64,000 nt of DNA, from NCBI RefSeq assembly GCF_002043095.1, contig NZ_MVOC01000016.1, positions 62,001 to 126,000 of the forward strand, read 5' to 3'. The translations under genes and the position numbers were made by a program. The notes under the pieces are model-generated. The model was not told where the DNA came from and made no database searches. It saw nothing but the letters and a program-made list of their open reading frames with translations. Source of the stretch: Mycobacterium sp. AT1 (GTDB lineage: Bacteria; Actinomycetota; Actinomycetes; Mycobacteriales; Mycobacteriaceae). Shown in pieces: positions 20,001 through 31,458 of this stretch. Position 1 is the stretch's first letter. The number at the start of each line of letters is the position of its first letter.

Positions 20001-20378
20001 CATGAAGACGCCGGTCAGCGAGCTCGCGATGGTCGCGGGGTCGATGCCTGCGTGTTCCACGGCTTCCCAGGCGGTCTCGAGGAGGAGGCGCTGCTGGGGG
20101 TCGATCGCGATCGCTTCGCGCTCGCTGATGTTGAAGAAGTCGGCGTCGAATCCGGCGACGTCGTCGATGAACGCGCCCCACTTGGAGACGGACCGTCCTG
20201 GCACACCGGGCTCCGGGTCGAAGTACTCCTCGGCGTCCCAGCGATCCAGCGGAACCGTCGTCACCGCGTTGACGCCGCGCAACAACGCGGCCCACAGACC
20301 CGCTGGCGAGTCGATGCCGCCGGGAAGTCGGCACCCCATGCCGATCACGGCGATTGGGGAGACCGGTGTCTCTGCCAC
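14079..20378 (-). CDS. pks5: Mas/Pks5-type iterative type I polyketide synthase
   Basis: A 2099-residue single-module, fully reducing PKS. Domains in order: KS (about 5-430; Cys178 in 'DSACSS', His313, His349), AT (about 540-830; Ser627 in 'GHSMGE', 'VASH' at 728-731), DH (about 895-1180; His930 in '[10 protein letters not shown]', Asp1096), ER (about 1410-1730; NADPH loop 'HSATGGVGQ' at 1552-1560), KR (about 1750-1930; 'TGGLGGLG', Tyr1899) and ACP (Ser2047 in 'YGLDSLG'). The AT motifs match Mas-like, methylmalonyl-using enzymes, so it should elongate a fatty acyl chain into a polymethyl-branched acid. There is no thioesterase; release is expected through a PapA protein. Length and order match Pks5 of LOS loci. 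The FAAL/FadD partner is not in the window. Confidence 0.93.
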   Translation of the reverse strand: MAETPVSPIAVIGMGCRLPGGIDSPAGLWAALLRGVNAVTTVPLDRWDAEEYFDPEPGVPGRSVSKWGAFIDDVAGFDADFFNISEREAIAIDPQQRLLLETAWEAVEHAGIDPATIASSLTGVFMGMTHQDYQLLAADANAVEGPYGFTGSNFSLASGRIAYHLGVHGPAFTVDSACSSSLLAVHMACRSLDDRESDMALAGGVSIMLEPRKMSSGSAQGMLSATGTCHAFDVHADGFVSGEATAVLMLKRLDDALADGDNVLAVIRGTAANQDGHTVNIATPSRAAQTKVYEAALAAGHVDPATIGMVEAHGTGTPVGDPIEFASLAAVYGKSGPVALGSVKTNFGHGQSASGAVGLMKAILSLQHGVVPKNLHFTAMPDEIASIESNLFIPTEETPWPVEGDHPRRAAVSSYGLSGTNVHAVLEQAPAAQTTRTVDSTTTPELAGPKLFPLSATTPEELRRTAGRLADWIESQTDEDSETDLSDLAYTLARRRAHRPVRTVVLANDQAELVAELRRVADGDDPYEAAVGKGDRGPVWVFSGQGSQWAGMGAGLLASEPVFAKTVAEIEPLIAGESGFSVTEAMTSADVVTGIDKVQPTVFAVQVALAATMKAHGVMPGAVIGHSMGEVAAAVVSEALSLEDGVKVICRRSQLMATIAGSGAMASVELPAQQVLSELAARGVNDVVLSVVASPQSAVVGGAKESVRKLAAEWEARGIMAREVAVDVASHSPQVDPVLDDLTEALQDITPNEPTVPYYSSTLYDPRDPADFDAYYWADNLRHAVRFAAAVQAALEDGYRVFGELSPHPLLTYAVDQNARSLDVRLAALASIRREQELPHGLRGFVAALHGAGAAVDFAALWPVGALVDAPLPTFNHPRLMLTRDGQEQGTSTLAVHPLLGAHVRLPEEPERHVWQSDVGTDAQPWLADHQVHGVAALPGTAYCEMAIAAARTVLGEASEARDLVFEDLLLLEGHTPISAVASLTSDGVTDFQVTTRLEGQEVRRASAVLQTVDEAPEKAAYDVAALLAEHPVDLTGAEMRDWYDARGIQYGPAFSGLTAAHTTQGPGGSVLAEVALPGSIRSQQGAYGIHPALLDVCFQAVGAHPDLHTDHTGTLMLPLGVRRLRAHASTRNAHYCYVQLVNASAGSVEVDVEVLDEHGAVLLTVGGLRLGTGVSEQGLRDKRLNERLLTIDWRRQEAPATDVVGHGHWLLISTSDESDMLAHQLADVLKAGEADVTAMTWSADGDHAANAELLRRTLVARPSAGVVVVQDPRSADADLVADGADHVRHLVRIAKVLPDVAGEPPRLFVVTRGAQTVLPGDLPNLAQGGLRGLVRVIGMEHPRMRPTQIDVDDTTDVRLVGAELLSLSDEDETAWRDGHYYTARLNVTPLQPEERHSTVVHPDRDGMRLQIRTPGDLQSAELVSYERTAPGPGQIEVAVSASNLNFADVLVAYGRYPSFEGRMPQLGADFAGVVTAVGAGVTDHEIGDRVAGISATGAWCTFVTCDANLAVRIPGELPDATAAAVPSAHATAWYSLHNLARISSGDKVLIHSATGGVGQAAVAIAQAAGAEIYATAGSPERRKMLNDMGVAHVYDSRSTKFADEIRRDTDGYGVDVVLNSLPGAAQRAGLELLTFGGRFVEIGKRDIYGDTKMGLFPFRRNLSFYAVDLALLTLVAPDTLRGLLEVVYQQIADGTLPPPQTTHYPLANGANAIRAMGAAEHTGKLVLDVPRTGQFAAVVPAERAPAFRADGAYVVTGGLGGLGLFLAEKMAASGCGRIILNGRSAPKPETLRVIERLRQSGTEVEVELGDVSDATTAARMVAAATATGIPLRGVLHAAAVIEDATLGNITDELIDRDWAPKALGAWRLHEATATSPLDWFCCFSSAAAMVGSPGQGAYAAANSWLDSFARWRRAQDLPAQVVAWGAWAQIGAGQAMADNDGMAIAPEDGAYAFDTLMRHTRVYSGYAPVAGAAWLTAFAQTSPFAEAFASMGQDRSGSSEFLEELRLLPREEWAARVRRLISEEMSLILRRSVDADRPLSEYGLDSLGTLELRTRLESETGVRIGSTDVTTVRGLAERLSELIAIDLDVDSAVPAVSP

Positions 20379-21181
20379 TTACTTCACCCTCTCAAACGAA
20401 CGAACCAAGGCTCCCGACCCGGTTGTGCTGCACGAAGACGTCGGTCCTCCGGCGCTATGAATCAGCTGTGTGTCCTTTCCATGCGCCTGGAGTTGAGTAT
20501 TGGTAAGGAGTTCCGGACCAGCAAACCGAACTTTAAGTACGAACCATTAGTACGAAAAATTCGGCAAATCCGTTACCTCCCTTTCCACTTCAACATTCTT
20601 CGGTCGGGACACTACACCGACAGCTACCTATTCGTCCCAACAACCTCGTTTAGGCGCATACGCTGCGGAAACGTCGAATATTGACGCCAACGTTCGTTTT
20701 CAGCGATGCCCCAAGACGGGTAGCACCGTTTCGCTGAGTGAATTTCTGGCAAACACTTCAAGATCGTGCGCCATATTCGACCATGCATGTTGTCAAAATT
20801 GCGCCGCGAGTATTCCCAGCGCCGGGAGACCGCCTTTGATCTTGGCGTCGACGCAGCGTATGCATGATTATCTGACGCGTCGACGCAGGGTTGGAACACC
20901 ATTGCGGACGGCCCGTGCGACGTATCGGGAGGCATCAGCCGACGTATCGACGAAACACTGGCAACATCTACTCCGATAACGACAAGGGCACCTACTGTCA
21001 CTTTGGCAACATTACCGAACGTATACCTCGAAAACGGGTCGTTTTCCAGCGCTGCGAGAGCCCGTTCTAGCGAAATGGGCTGTCCTACAACGTGATCGGC
21101 CAGACAACGGGCATTGTCAGCGCGTTGGGCCCACTCGCGGGCTGGGCGAAAATTAGTGAACAAATACACGCCCCGACGGAG
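20379..21181. other. 803-bp AT-richer non-coding region upstream of pks
   Basis: Between the pks start and the lipL stop there is no convincing gene. Bases about 20,460-21,100 are visibly AT-richer than the genes around them. A minus-strand open frame of 181 codons (20624-21169) has codon use unlike its neighbours and no recognisable domain, and is not called. A direct repeat AGTACGAA occurs at 20536-20543 and 20549-20556, 13 bp apart, about 160 bp upstream of the pks ATG. Long AT-rich promoters before envelope-lipid genes are typical targets of the xenogeneic silencer Lsr2, which is inference here. Confidence 0.6.
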
Positions 21182-22447
21182 TTACACCGCCGTGGAGAGC
21201 CCGGAGAATGAAGCGCCAAGCTTCGCGACGGCGTTGAACCCGTCCTTGCGAGCCAGGAAAACACCTCGACGTATCAAAGCGGCGGTGGCCACGAACCCCG
21301 CCTGGTCGCTCACGACCAGCGGGGTCAGCAGCCGATTGTGCACGAAACCAAAGGCCAGGCCGCTGCGCGGGTCGGCCCAGCCCAGCGACCCACCCAAGCC
21401 GACGTGGCCGAATCCAGGCAGGATGCCACCCAGCGGAAGGCCGTGATACCCGAGGTGAAACGACAGCGGCATGATGAGCCCGCCGTCGAGATGCAAGCTC
21501 GGCGGGCCGCTGAGCTTGGCCACCAGCTCGGCCGAAAGGAACCGGGCACCGTCGATTTGGCCACCGTGCGCGATGGCCCCGTACATCCGTGCCAGCGCCC
21601 TGGCGGTCGCCACGCCGTTTGCTGCTGGCAACTCTGCGTCGAGCAACGACATGTCGCCCTGCACAGTCGACTTCATCCCAGGGAAGTACATCGACCCCAG
21701 CCCTCCGGAGAACGGCAGCGCGGCGAGGCGTGGCATCAGCAGGTTGACGACCGGATTCTGAAACGTGCTCTGCGGTCCGATGATTCGAGCTGGTTGGGTC
21801 GGCGCATCGGCCGGCGGCCTGCCGAGATGAATGCCGTCGACGTCCAGCGGCCCGGCGAGCTCCGACCGGAACAGCTCCCGCATCCCGCGGCCGGTGACCG
21901 CGCGGGCCAAACCCGACAACAACCAGCCATAGGTCAACGCGTGATACGACGGCTTGCCCTTCAGCCACCCCATGGGCGCCGCGGCCATCCGCTCCTCCAT
22001 CAGCAGGTGATCCATCAGGTCAACCCCGCTAGCCCCGTTGAGCTGCGACAACCCGGCCCGATGCCGCATCAACTCGCGCACCGTGACCCCGCCCTTGCCC
22101 TTGGCACCGAAGGCGGTCCAGTAGTCCGCGACGGGGGCGTCGTAGTCGACGAGACCGCGGTCGGCGAGCCGGTGGATGACCGTAGAGGCCATGCCCTTCG
22201 TCGCCGAGAACACCATCGCCCCGGTGTCGGCGGTCCACGGCCTGGTGCCCCGCCGGTCGGCCCATCCGGTCCACACGTCGACGACGGGTTGGCCGTCGAG
22301 ATAGACGCACAGCGCACCACCGCCGAACCGTTTGCCCGGGAACAGCTGAGCGAAGGCTCGTACTGCGCAGGCAAAACTGGGGTCCGCCTCACCAAGGACG
22401 TTGTGCGGAAGCGCCGCGCTGCGCTGGCCGCCTATGGCCTGAATCAC
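21182..22447 (-). CDS. lipL: LipL-type esterase of the serine beta-lactamase fold
   Basis: A 421-residue esterase/beta-lactamase-family protein closely resembling Rv1497 (LipL). The nucleophile motif is 'FSATKGM' (S-x-x-K) and the conserved Tyr lies in 'YHALTYGWLLSG'. The C-terminal 'GFGHVGLGGSLGWADP' holds the third motif region. The start is uncertain: GTG 22447 is the last candidate before the domain, and codons upstream of it (to GTG 22528) are not biased. There is no ribosome site, but TAATTT lies 8 nt upstream, consistent with a leaderless start. It follows meaB on the same strand. LipL homologues hydrolyse short to medium esters; the natural substrate is not known. Confidence 0.87.
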   Translation of the reverse strand: MIQAIGGQRSAALPHNVLGEADPSFACAVRAFAQLFPGKRFGGGALCVYLDGQPVVDVWTGWADRRGTRPWTADTGAMVFSATKGMASTVIHRLADRGLVDYDAPVADYWTAFGAKGKGGVTVRELMRHRAGLSQLNGASGVDLMDHLLMEERMAAAPMGWLKGKPSYHALTYGWLLSGLARAVTGRGMRELFRSELAGPLDVDGIHLGRPPADAPTQPARIIGPQSTFQNPVVNLLMPRLAALPFSGGLGSMYFPGMKSTVQGDMSLLDAELPAANGVATARALARMYGAIAHGGQIDGARFLSAELVAKLSGPPSLHLDGGLIMPLSFHLGYHGLPLGGILPGFGHVGLGGSLGWADPRSGLAFGFVHNRLLTPLVVSDQAGFVATAALIRRGVFLARKDGFNAVAKLGASFSGLSTAV

Positions 22448-22534
22448 AATGAACGAAATTACCGGTAACTCGGCAAACTCCGCGGCAGGTTTACCGATCC
22501 GTTGCCGATTCGCGCAGTCTTGCTCCACCTGCGG

Positions 22535-23503
22535 TCAGTAGACGAGCTTCAGGATCTCCTGGGCAGCCAATGCCGGGGTCAGGAGGCCGTCTCGGACCCG
22601 TTGCTCGACGTCGGCGCGGATGGCCTTGACCCCCGCATTGGAGGACACCTTGTCCAGCACCGCGTCGCGGACCATCGACCACATCCACTCGACCTGCTGG
22701 CGACTTCGGCGGGCGTCGAACTCCCCCGCCTCGGTCAGTACCCGGCGGTGCTCGAGCACGGTCGCCCAGAGCTCAGCCAGGCCGGTGCCCTCGAGCGCGC
22801 TTGCCGTGAGCACCGGTGGTCGCCACAGAGTCTCGCGCGGATACAGCAGTCGGATGGCTCCGCTGAGCTCCCTGGCTGCGGCCTTGGCCTCGGTGGCGTG
22901 TCGGCCGTCGGCCTTGTTGACCACGACCACGTCGGCGAGTTCCAGCACGCCCTTCTTGATGCCCTGTAGCTGGTCGCCGGTGCGCGCCAGCGTCAGAAAG
23001 ACGAAGGTGTCGACCATGTTGGCGACCGTCACCTCCGACTGGCCGACGCCTACCGTCTCGACCAAGACGACGTCGTACCCGGCCGCCTCCAGCAGCACGA
23101 TCGTCTCCCTGGTGGCCTTCGCGACGCCGCCGAGGGTCCCCGAGGTCGGCGACGGCCGGATGTAGGCGTCGGGATGGACGGCGAGCCGGGCCATCCGCGT
23201 CTTGTCGCCGAGGATCGACCCGCCGGTCCTCGTCGACGACGGGTCGACGGCCAGGACCGCCACCCGGTGGCCCTGCTCGATCAACGACATGCCGAGCGCC
23301 TCGATGATGGTCGACTTCCCCACCCCCGGTACGCCCGTGATGCCGACGTGCACGGCCTTCCCGGCGTCGGGCATCAGTTCCATCAGCAGCCGTTGGGCGT
23401 TCTCGCGGTGGTCGACCCTTGTCGACTCGACGAGCGTGATCGCCCGCGGCAGCGCGGATCGATCCCCGCCGCGAATGGCTGAAGCTAGCTCCGACGGGTC
23501 CAT
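22535..23503 (-). CDS. meaB: MeaB, GTPase chaperone of methylmalonyl-CoA mutase
   Basis: A 322-residue G3E-family GTPase (MeaB/ArgK, Rv1496 equivalent). It gates cofactor loading of methylmalonyl-CoA mutase and protects it from inactivation. Motifs: Walker A 'GVPGVGKS' at 57-64, 'AVDPSSTRTGGSILGDK' switch region, 'VETVGVGQSE' and the guanine-specific 'NKAD'. The ATG abuts the mutB stop (TAAATG), so it depends on coupling with mutB translation; no separate ribosome site is visible. C-terminal dimerisation arm present. The mutA-mutB-meaB order matches M. tuberculosis Rv1492-Rv1493-Rv1496 with the toxin-antitoxin pair found there absent here. Confidence 0.95.
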   Translation of the reverse strand: MDPSELASAIRGGDRSALPRAITLVESTRVDHRENAQRLLMELMPDAGKAVHVGITGVPGVGKSTIIEALGMSLIEQGHRVAVLAVDPSSTRTGGSILGDKTRMARLAVHPDAYIRPSPTSGTLGGVAKATRETIVLLEAAGYDVVLVETVGVGQSEVTVANMVDTFVFLTLARTGDQLQGIKKGVLELADVVVVNKADGRHATEAKAAARELSGAIRLLYPRETLWRPPVLTASALEGTGLAELWATVLEHRRVLTEAGEFDARRSRQQVEWMWSMVRDAVLDKVSSNAGVKAIRADVEQRVRDGLLTPALAAQEILKLVY

Positions 23504-25759
<2,256 letters not shown>

Positions 25760-25760
25760 G

Positions 25761-27626
25761 TCAGGCCCCCAATCGGGTGAGCAGCGTCGACAGCGCGTTG
25801 ATCGCGTCGATCTTGGCGGTGAGGTACTCGTCGGGTTTGTCGGCCGCCTCCGAGACGGCCTTGGCGGGCCCGGCCAGGTAGACGTGGGAGACGCCCGCCT
25901 CGCGCGCGGCGCGCACCACCTCGGAGGCCTCGTCCGCATAGCGTGCGTCGGTTCCGCAGATCACGACGGCGGCCGGGTTTCCGGCGTCGGTCACGGCCTG
26001 GCCGACACCGGCCGCGCTGACGGTCCCGGGGTTGACGGTTTCGACTCCCCCGGATGCCAGCAGGTTGGCGGCGAACGAGGTGCGGACGTTGTGTTCGGCG
26101 AGTGGTCCGACCGGCAGCAGCAGGGCCTTCGGCCTGGCCCCACTGGCGGCCAGGTAGGCGTCCGAGCGGTCGCGAAGGGCTTCGAAACCGGCCGCGTACC
26201 GGGCCACCGACGAGGTCGAATCCGATGGTGCGAGTGGCGCTTCGGTGAGATTGGGGTATTCGTTGACCCCGGTGAGCGCGGTGCGCCGGTGCGCGACGTC
26301 GTCACTCCGCGTGGCGCGCACCTCGGCGATCTGGGCGGCGACGTGGTCGCGGGCCTCGACGAATCCGCCTCTGGCCTCGACGTCCTGGAAGTGTCGCCAG
26401 GCTTCCTCGGTGAGCCGGCGCGTCAGGTCCTCGACGAACCAGGAGCCGCCCGCCGGGTCGAGTACGCGCCCGAGATGCGACTCCTCCAACAGCAGGAGTT
26501 GGGTGTTGCGCGCCATCCGGCGCGCGAAAGTCCTTGCCACGCCCGGCAATCCGTCCGGGATCGAGCTGTCGAACTCGTACACCTGGACGGTGTCCGCGCC
26601 GCCCACCCCAGCGCCGAAGGCGCCGAGCGTGGTGCGCAGCATGTTCACCCAGGGGTCGCGCTGCGCCATCATGGCCCGCGAGGTGACCGCGTGGATCGTC
26701 GCCGCGCCCGCCTCGGGATGGCCGACGACCTCGGCGACCCTCGCCCAGAGTTGGCGGGCCGCCCGCATCTTGGCGATCGTCATGAACTGGTCGTCGTCGG
26801 CGCCGTAGCGAAACGAGATTTGCGCGAGCGCATCCGGTGCCGCGATGCCGCCGTCGCACAGCAATCGCAGGTACGCGACCCCTGCCGCGACGGCGCCGGC
26901 GAGCTCCCAAGAGGCGCTGGCGCCGAGATCGTGCAGGGCCGCCCCGTCGACGGTCACGGCCCGCACCCCGCCGGCGAAGCCGGTCAGCTTTGCGGCCGTC
27001 GTGACGAGCTCGTCGACGGTCGGGGCGCTGCGGTCCCCGAGTGCCGAGGTCAACGGATCGCCGCCGAGGTCGACCGACAGGCTCCGGCGCTTGTCGTCGT
27101 CGAAGTTGGACACCAGTGCCAGAACAGCGTCGGCGGCGGCGGCGTAGTCCGCGCCGGATTCCAGGATCACCGGAACCAGTTCGAGGAACACCCCCTCGAG
27201 CATTCGGTCGAGCTCGGTCACCGGGACACCGCCTGACGCACTCCCGACCCGCAGCACCAGCGCGCTCACCCCGTCGGTGAGTGCGCTGAGCACCGCGTCG
27301 TTGCCATCCGAGACCGCCTTCTGCCCGGCCAGCGGGAACGACTCGGCGACCTTCCATCCCGACTTGACGTCGCGCAGCGCGTCGCCGCCGCGCACGTACG
27401 GCCACCGACCTGGCAACGACGGCTCGGGGTGCTCGTCGAGGACGGTGTAGAGCGGGCGGATGGGGAAGCCCTCGTACGTCGGCGAATCCAGGAGTCGTTC
27501 CGGTTCGGCGCCCAGGTCGGCGGGATCCTTCCGGCTGCTCTTGGCAAGAACTCCCGCGACGGCAGCGCGCCATTGGTCACGGCCCGACTCAGCCATGCTG
27601 ATCGAACTGGACACCTGTTCGGACAC
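25761..27626 (-). CDS. mutA: Methylmalonyl-CoA mutase small subunit
   Basis: A 621-residue small subunit, about the length of Rv1492. It has the same barrel-plus-flavodoxin-like layout as MutB but lacks the DxHxxG cobalamin motif: the matching place reads '[12 protein letters not shown]'. So it is structural and non-catalytic, as in other heterodimeric mutases. The start is placed at GTG 27626 because GGGGAG stands 6 nt upstream; an ATG at 27644 and ATG 'MAESGRD' further in are alternatives. It is divergent from the DedA-family gene with a 166-bp spacer, which must hold both promoters. Confidence 0.94.
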   Translation of the reverse strand: MSEQVSSSISMAESGRDQWRAAVAGVLAKSSRKDPADLGAEPERLLDSPTYEGFPIRPLYTVLDEHPEPSLPGRWPYVRGGDALRDVKSGWKVAESFPLAGQKAVSDGNDAVLSALTDGVSALVLRVGSASGGVPVTELDRMLEGVFLELVPVILESGADYAAAADAVLALVSNFDDDKRRSLSVDLGGDPLTSALGDRSAPTVDELVTTAAKLTGFAGGVRAVTVDGAALHDLGASASWELAGAVAAGVAYLRLLCDGGIAAPDALAQISFRYGADDDQFMTIAKMRAARQLWARVAEVVGHPEAGAATIHAVTSRAMMAQRDPWVNMLRTTLGAFGAGVGGADTVQVYEFDSSIPDGLPGVARTFARRMARNTQLLLLEESHLGRVLDPAGGSWFVEDLTRRLTEEAWRHFQDVEARGGFVEARDHVAAQIAEVRATRSDDVAHRRTALTGVNEYPNLTEAPLAPSDSTSSVARYAAGFEALRDRSDAYLAASGARPKALLLPVGPLAEHNVRTSFAANLLASGGVETVNPGTVSAAGVGQAVTDAGNPAAVVICGTDARYADEASEVVRAAREAGVSHVYLAGPAKAVSEAADKPDEYLTAKIDAINALSTLLTRLGA

Positions 27627-27792
27627 TGTTGACTCCCCTGTCATCGACCTTGATGCAGCGTGTGACTTGACAACTGTCCAACAGGCTAAATGATCACTGT
27701 CACGCCGCGAACCGGCAGCCTCGAGGCTACTGACGGGTAGCTCGGCCGCGCCGACTCGTGAGACTGTCCGCCGACCCGTAGTCTCGGTAGAC

Positions 27793-28530
27793 GTGAAGGG
27801 GATAGTCAGCACGTTGGGCGCGGTGCGGGGCGCAATCGCGTCGACCGCGGCCCAGGTTCCCCGCCGCAAGTTGGTGGCCACCGTGGCGACCGTTGTGATT
27901 CTCGTCGCAGTGGCCTATCTGGTGCCGTTGCCCACCGCGGTACAGATGCGTGACTGGGCCACCTCCGCCGGTCCCTGGTTCCCGCTGGTGTTCTTCCTCG
28001 CCCACGTGGTCGTCACGATCTTCCCGTTCCCGCGCACCGCCTTCACGCTGTCGGCGGGCTTGCTGTTCGGCCCGCTGCTCGGCGTGTCACTGGCCGTCGT
28101 GGCATCCACGATCAGCGCCGTCATCGCACTGTTCCTCGTCCGAGCCGCCGGACTCCAGCTCAACCGGTTGGTGTCGCATCCGCGGGTGGAGATGGTCGAC
28201 GCGCGGCTGCGGCAGCGCGGGTGGCCGACCGTGCTGTCGATGCGCATGATCCCCGCGGTGCCGTTCTCGGTACTGAACTACGCGGCCGGCGCGTCTGCCG
28301 TCCGGCCCGTGCCATTCGCGATCGCGTCCTTCGTCGGCCTGCTGCCAGGTACGGCGGCGATCGTGATCCTTGGCGACGCGCTCACGGGCAACGTCAGCCC
28401 GCTGCTCTTCCTCATCTCGCTTGCCACCGCCAGCCTCGGCGTGGCCGGGTTGGTCTACGAGATCCGTAGCCACCGTCGCCAGAACCGGCAGGCCGACCCA
28501 ATGGCTAGCGCTGGGACTGCGGCCCCCTGA
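27793..28530 (+). CDS. DedA/TVP38 family membrane protein
   Basis: A 245-residue polytopic membrane protein like Rv1491c, in the SNARE-associated/VTT (TVP38/TMEM64, DedA) family. The hallmark 'FPFPRTAFTLSAGLLFG' lies near residues 76-92 and 'RMIPAVPFSVLNYAAG' near 150-165, forming the two re-entrant-loop regions of VTT proteins. About five hydrophobic stretches are present. Some relatives move phospholipids or undecaprenyl-phosphate across the membrane; this protein's substrate is unknown. GTG 27793 is the start. Its 3' end overlaps the converging DoxX-like gene by 26 bp. Confidence 0.88.
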   Translation: MKGIVSTLGAVRGAIASTAAQVPRRKLVATVATVVILVAVAYLVPLPTAVQMRDWATSAGPWFPLVFFLAHVVVTIFPFPRTAFTLSAGLLFGPLLGVSLAVVASTISAVIALFLVRAAGLQLNRLVSHPRVEMVDARLRQRGWPTVLSMRMIPAVPFSVLNYAAGASAVRPVPFAIASFVGLLPGTAAIVILGDALTGNVSPLLFLISLATASLGVAGLVYEIRSHRRQNRQADPMASAGTAAP

Positions 28531-28864
28531 CGGTCATCGCGCCAAACAAACCGAGGAACGTCGTCGCCGCGACCAGCCCGGGACTCCAGTCCTTCGCCTT
28601 CACGTGGAACGCCACCGCCAGCACGAAGTACACGGTCAACATGAACGTGGTCAGCCGAGCCAGCCGCGGAAACCGGTACACCGACAGCAGCCCGACGGCC
28701 GACGCGGCCTTGACCACGGGAATCACCGGCCGCAGTTCCTCGGCGAGCCCGACGTCGTCGAAGGCCTTCTTGATCGGTGGAACCATCAGGGCGCATGCCA
28801 CGGCGTCGCCGGCTTGCATCGCTGCGAGCACCGCGTAGGTCTTCGGCGACGTCAGCGCGGTCAC
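28505..28864 (-). CDS. DoxX-like small membrane protein
   Basis: A 119-residue protein with about four hydrophobic helices, in the DoxX-like group (similar to the gene near Rv1489/Rv1490). It begins at GTG 28864 in a 4-bp overlap with the SPFH gene stop, so it is the third gene of the nfeD-SPFH unit. The sequence 'VIPVVKAASAVGLLSVYRFPRLARL' corresponds to the second helix and loop of the family. Frame upstream of this start is the SPFH gene in another phase. Function unknown; DoxX proteins are linked to thiol-redox and membrane stress in M. tuberculosis. Confidence 0.78.
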   Translation of the reverse strand: MTALTSPKTYAVLAAMQAGDAVACALMVPPIKKAFDDVGLAEELRPVIPVVKAASAVGLLSVYRFPRLARLTTFMLTVYFVLAVAFHVKAKDWSPGLVAATTFLGLFGAMTVRGPQSQR

Positions 28865-30072
28865 TCGAGGTCCCGGTTCCCGTGACGTGACGCAGGCGGT
28901 TGCGAGTAGTCGTTGGCCGGCGGTTGGGCCTGCTGCGACAGCGGTGCGTACTGCGGGAGTGCCCCGGCCACGGGGGTTCGTGCCTCGGCCACCGCCTGCG
29001 CGACGGCCTGGGCGATCTCCGGATCGGTCTTCGTGTCGAACCAGCCGGCCACCTCGTCGGAGTCGTCCTCCGGCTTGGGCAGGTTCTCCTCCACCGGAGA
29101 CGGCGTGTAGCGGAAGACGCCGTCCGCGCCAGGGGCGCCCAGCATCTTGGTGAAGCCCTCGAGCGCCGAACCGAAGTCGCTGGGAACCAGCCACACCTTG
29201 TTGGCCTCGCCCTTGGCCATCTCCGGCAGGGTCTGCAGGTACTGGTAGGCCAACATCTCCGGGGTTGGCCGCCCGGCCTTGATCGCGGCGAAGGTCTTCT
29301 CGATCGCCTTCGCCTCACCCTGGGCCTTGAGATACGACGCCGCGCGCTCACCCTGAGCGCGCAGCATCCGGGACTGCCGGTCGGCCTCTGCCGCGAGGAT
29401 CGCGGCCTGCTTGGCGCCCTCCGCGGAGAGGATCTGCGCCTGCTTTTGCCCCTCCGCCTGCTTGATCGACGCTTCCCGGTTGCCCTCGGCGGTCAGGATC
29501 ATCGCGCGCTTCTCGCGGTCGGCGCGCATCTGCTTCTCCATCGAGTCCTGGATCGACGGCGGCGGGTCGATGCTGCGGAGCTCGACACGGGCCACGCGCA
29601 GACCCCAGCGGCCGGTGGCCTCGTCGAGCACTCCGCGGAGCTGGCCGTTGATCTGGTCGCGTGAGGTCAGGGCCTGCTCGAGGGTCATGCCGCCGACGAC
29701 GTTGCGCAGTGTGGTGGTCGTCAACTGCTCGACGCCGACGATGTAGTTGCTGATTGCGTAGACGGCGGCCCGGGGCTCGGTGACCTGAAAGTAGACGACG
29801 GTGTCGATGTTGACCGTCAGGTTGTCCTCGGTGATCACGGGCTGCGGCGGGAACGACACCACCCGCTCCCGGAGGTCGACCCTGGCGCGGATCTTGTCGA
29901 CGAAGGGCAGCAACAACGTCAGCTGACCGGAGACGGTCTTGCTGTAGCGGCCAAGGCGTTCGATCACGGCGGCCTCGGCCTGCGGGATCACCTTCACCGA
30001 CTTCGCCACGACGATGATCGCGAAGATCACCAGCACCGCAGCCACGATCAGCCCGAAGAAAGCACCATCCAT
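28861..30072 (-). CDS. SPFH/stomatin-prohibitin family membrane protein
   Basis: A 403-residue protein equivalent to Rv1488. One N-terminal membrane anchor (about 3-22), then the SPFH domain (about 25-200; 'VIERLGRYSKTVSGQL', 'RVDLRERVVSFPPQPVITEDN'), then a long Ala/Glu/Lys-rich coiled coil (about 195-270), and a Pro/Gln-rich tail. Such proteins form membrane microdomain scaffolds and often pair with NfeD, as here. ATG 30072 has GGGAGGAA at 6 nt; a longer reading into nfeD is rejected. It starts 19 bp after the nfeD stop. Likely role is organising the membrane or protecting against stress. Confidence 0.93.
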   Translation of the reverse strand: MDGAFFGLIVAAVLVIFAIIVVAKSVKVIPQAEAAVIERLGRYSKTVSGQLTLLLPFVDKIRARVDLRERVVSFPPQPVITEDNLTVNIDTVVYFQVTEPRAAVYAISNYIVGVEQLTTTTLRNVVGGMTLEQALTSRDQINGQLRGVLDEATGRWGLRVARVELRSIDPPPSIQDSMEKQMRADREKRAMILTAEGNREASIKQAEGQKQAQILSAEGAKQAAILAAEADRQSRMLRAQGERAASYLKAQGEAKAIEKTFAAIKAGRPTPEMLAYQYLQTLPEMAKGEANKVWLVPSDFGSALEGFTKMLGAPGADGVFRYTPSPVEENLPKPEDDSDEVAGWFDTKTDPEIAQAVAQAVAEARTPVAGALPQYAPLSQQAQPPANDYSQPPASRHGNRDLE

Positions 30073-30091
30073 TTGCCGTTCCTCCCTAGGT

Positions 30092-30529
30092 TCAGATGCC
30101 CCTGAAGACGACTGCGGTCGCACCGTCGATGCGCACCACCGTCACGTGGTCACCCGGTTCGTACACTTCGTCGTCGTTGAGCGGCCGAGCCGTCCAGACC
30201 TGCCCGTCGAGCTTCACCTGGCCCTCGTGGCGCCCGACCCTGTCGAGCACCAGCGCACCCTTGCCTTCGAGCGCCTTCATCGGCTCGGGGAGCCCGGTTC
30301 CGGCGGCGAACCGACGTCGCAACGCCGGCCGGACCGCGACCAAGAGCAAGATCGACACGGCCGCGAACACCACGCCGTCGACCCAGACCGGCCCGCCGAA
30401 CACCGCGCTGGCGCCCGCGGCCGACAACGCTCCGCCACTGAGCATCAGCAAGAACAGATCACCGGTCAGCGCCTCCGCACCGGCGAGCGCCAGCGCCGCG
30501 ACCAGCCAGATCAACGCGCCCATGTTCAC
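30092..30529 (-). CDS. NfeD-like membrane protein
   Basis: A 145-residue protein equivalent to Rv1487, of the short NfeD class. Two to three N-terminal helices (about 4-75) precede a C-terminal OB-fold ('[48 protein letters not shown]'-type, read in pieces across 85-140). It is the usual partner of the adjacent SPFH protein. The start is GTG 30529 or ATG 30523; neither has a strong ribosome site. It is divergent from the Rv1486c-like gene by 53 bp. Confidence 0.9.
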   Translation of the reverse strand: MNMGALIWLVAALALAGAEALTGDLFLLMLSGGALSAAGASAVFGGPVWVDGVVFAAVSILLLVAVRPALRRRFAAGTGLPEPMKALEGKGALVLDRVGRHEGQVKLDGQVWTARPLNDDEVYEPGDHVTVVRIDGATAVVFRGI

Positions 30530-30582
30530 AGCCTACTGGCAATCTCACTCGCGAAGCCGTCGACGACTACACTCCCTGGATC

Positions 30583-31458
30583 ATGTGGTGCCCCAGTGTT
30601 TCTCTCGCGGTGTGGGCCAACGCCTGGCTTGCCGGCGTCGCCGCGCCCGACGACGTCTTGGACGCGTTGTCACTATGGGCGCCAAGGCATTCCGCGACCG
30701 CGTACGATTCGGCCGCGGCCGATCGCACCGGGTTGCCATGGCCCGACCTCACCGATGCCGGCGCCGTCTCCCTGCTGCAAACGCTGCGCACGGCTGCCGG
30801 CCCGCCCACCGGTGAACCCGCGATGGCCGTCGCACTGCCGGTCCCCGGCGACGTCCGTGGACTCCCGGCCGGCACCCAGTTCACCGTCGACGCCATCTCG
30901 GCGGGCGAGGCGCTCATCGTGTCCCACGGGACGGCCACCGCGGTCGGTCTGGTGCCCGAGTTCGCCTACGACGAGGACGATCCCGACTTCGACCACACCG
31001 ACGACGAGTCCACCGACCACTACCCCGAACCGATCGCACTGGCCTGGACGGTGTACTCGATGCCGGAGGTGCCGCTACGCGAACACCTCGACCTCGGTCA
31101 CGAAGAATACGAACTGCGTTCCGCCGTGCGGTCGGCCGCCGACGCACTGGTGACGCTGCGGGCCGGGATGACCTCCGCCGACGTCGCCGACCCGCGCGGG
31201 CTCGTCGAGCAGGTGCTCGAGTCGGCCCGGCTGCATCGCGCACCCGACCACGCCCCGGAGCGGGCGCTTCGCGTGCTGGAGAACGCCGCTCACGTCGACG
31301 CCATCATCACCGTCAGCTCAGGACTGATGCCGATCGGACTTCAGTCGTCGTCGGAGATGCAGATCGCCAACGACGCGCTTCGTCCCCTGGTCGGCGTGGT
31401 GCGGTCGGCGCGGATGGCCGCGGTCAGCGCGATTCTGCAGTCGGCCTGGCGTCGCTAG
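30583..31458 (+). CDS. Conserved actinobacterial protein (Rv1486c-like)
   Basis: A 291-residue soluble protein that I recognise only as the Rv1486c-type conserved hypothetical by position and length. No catalytic motif is evident. The middle is very acidic ('[21 protein letters not shown]', about 127-147), and the C-terminal half is helical and Ala-rich. ATG 30583 is used. The 3' end overlaps the tail of the converging hemH gene by 35 bp. No function proposed. Confidence 0.85.
   Translation: MWCPSVSLAVWANAWLAGVAAPDDVLDALSLWAPRHSATAYDSAAADRTGLPWPDLTDAGAVSLLQTLRTAAGPPTGEPAMAVALPVPGDVRGLPAGTQFTVDAISAGEALIVSHGTATAVGLVPEFAYDEDDPDFDHTDDESTDHYPEPIALAWTVYSMPEVPLREHLDLGHEEYELRSAVRSAADALVTLRAGMTSADVADPRGLVEQVLESARLHRAPDHAPERALRVLENAAHVDAIITVSSGLMPIGLQSSSEMQIANDALRPLVGVVRSARMAAVSAILQSAWRR

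Noticed and set aside
17454..20684. Very long plus-strand open frame antisense to the PKS (also long antisense frames over the acyltransferases and acn)
   Set aside because: In GC-rich DNA the antisense of a real gene often lacks stops. The translated products are His/Arg/Val-rich with no domain, while the opposite strand has full PKS, PapA or aconitase motifs.
20624..21169. Minus-strand frame of 181 codons upstream of pks
   Set aside because: Codon use is unlike neighbouring genes, there is no ribosome site and no recognisable fold. Treated as part of the AT-rich control region.
25760..25939. Longer N-terminus for MutB
   Set aside because: The extra 60 residues are Arg/Pro/Ser-rich and overlap the mutA coding end; ATG 25759 is followed at once by conserved sequence.
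27627..27792. Near-palindrome around TTGACAACTGTCCAA in the mutA/DedA spacer
   Set aside because: The symmetry is imperfect and short, and no known propionate regulator motif fits, so it is not called as an operator.
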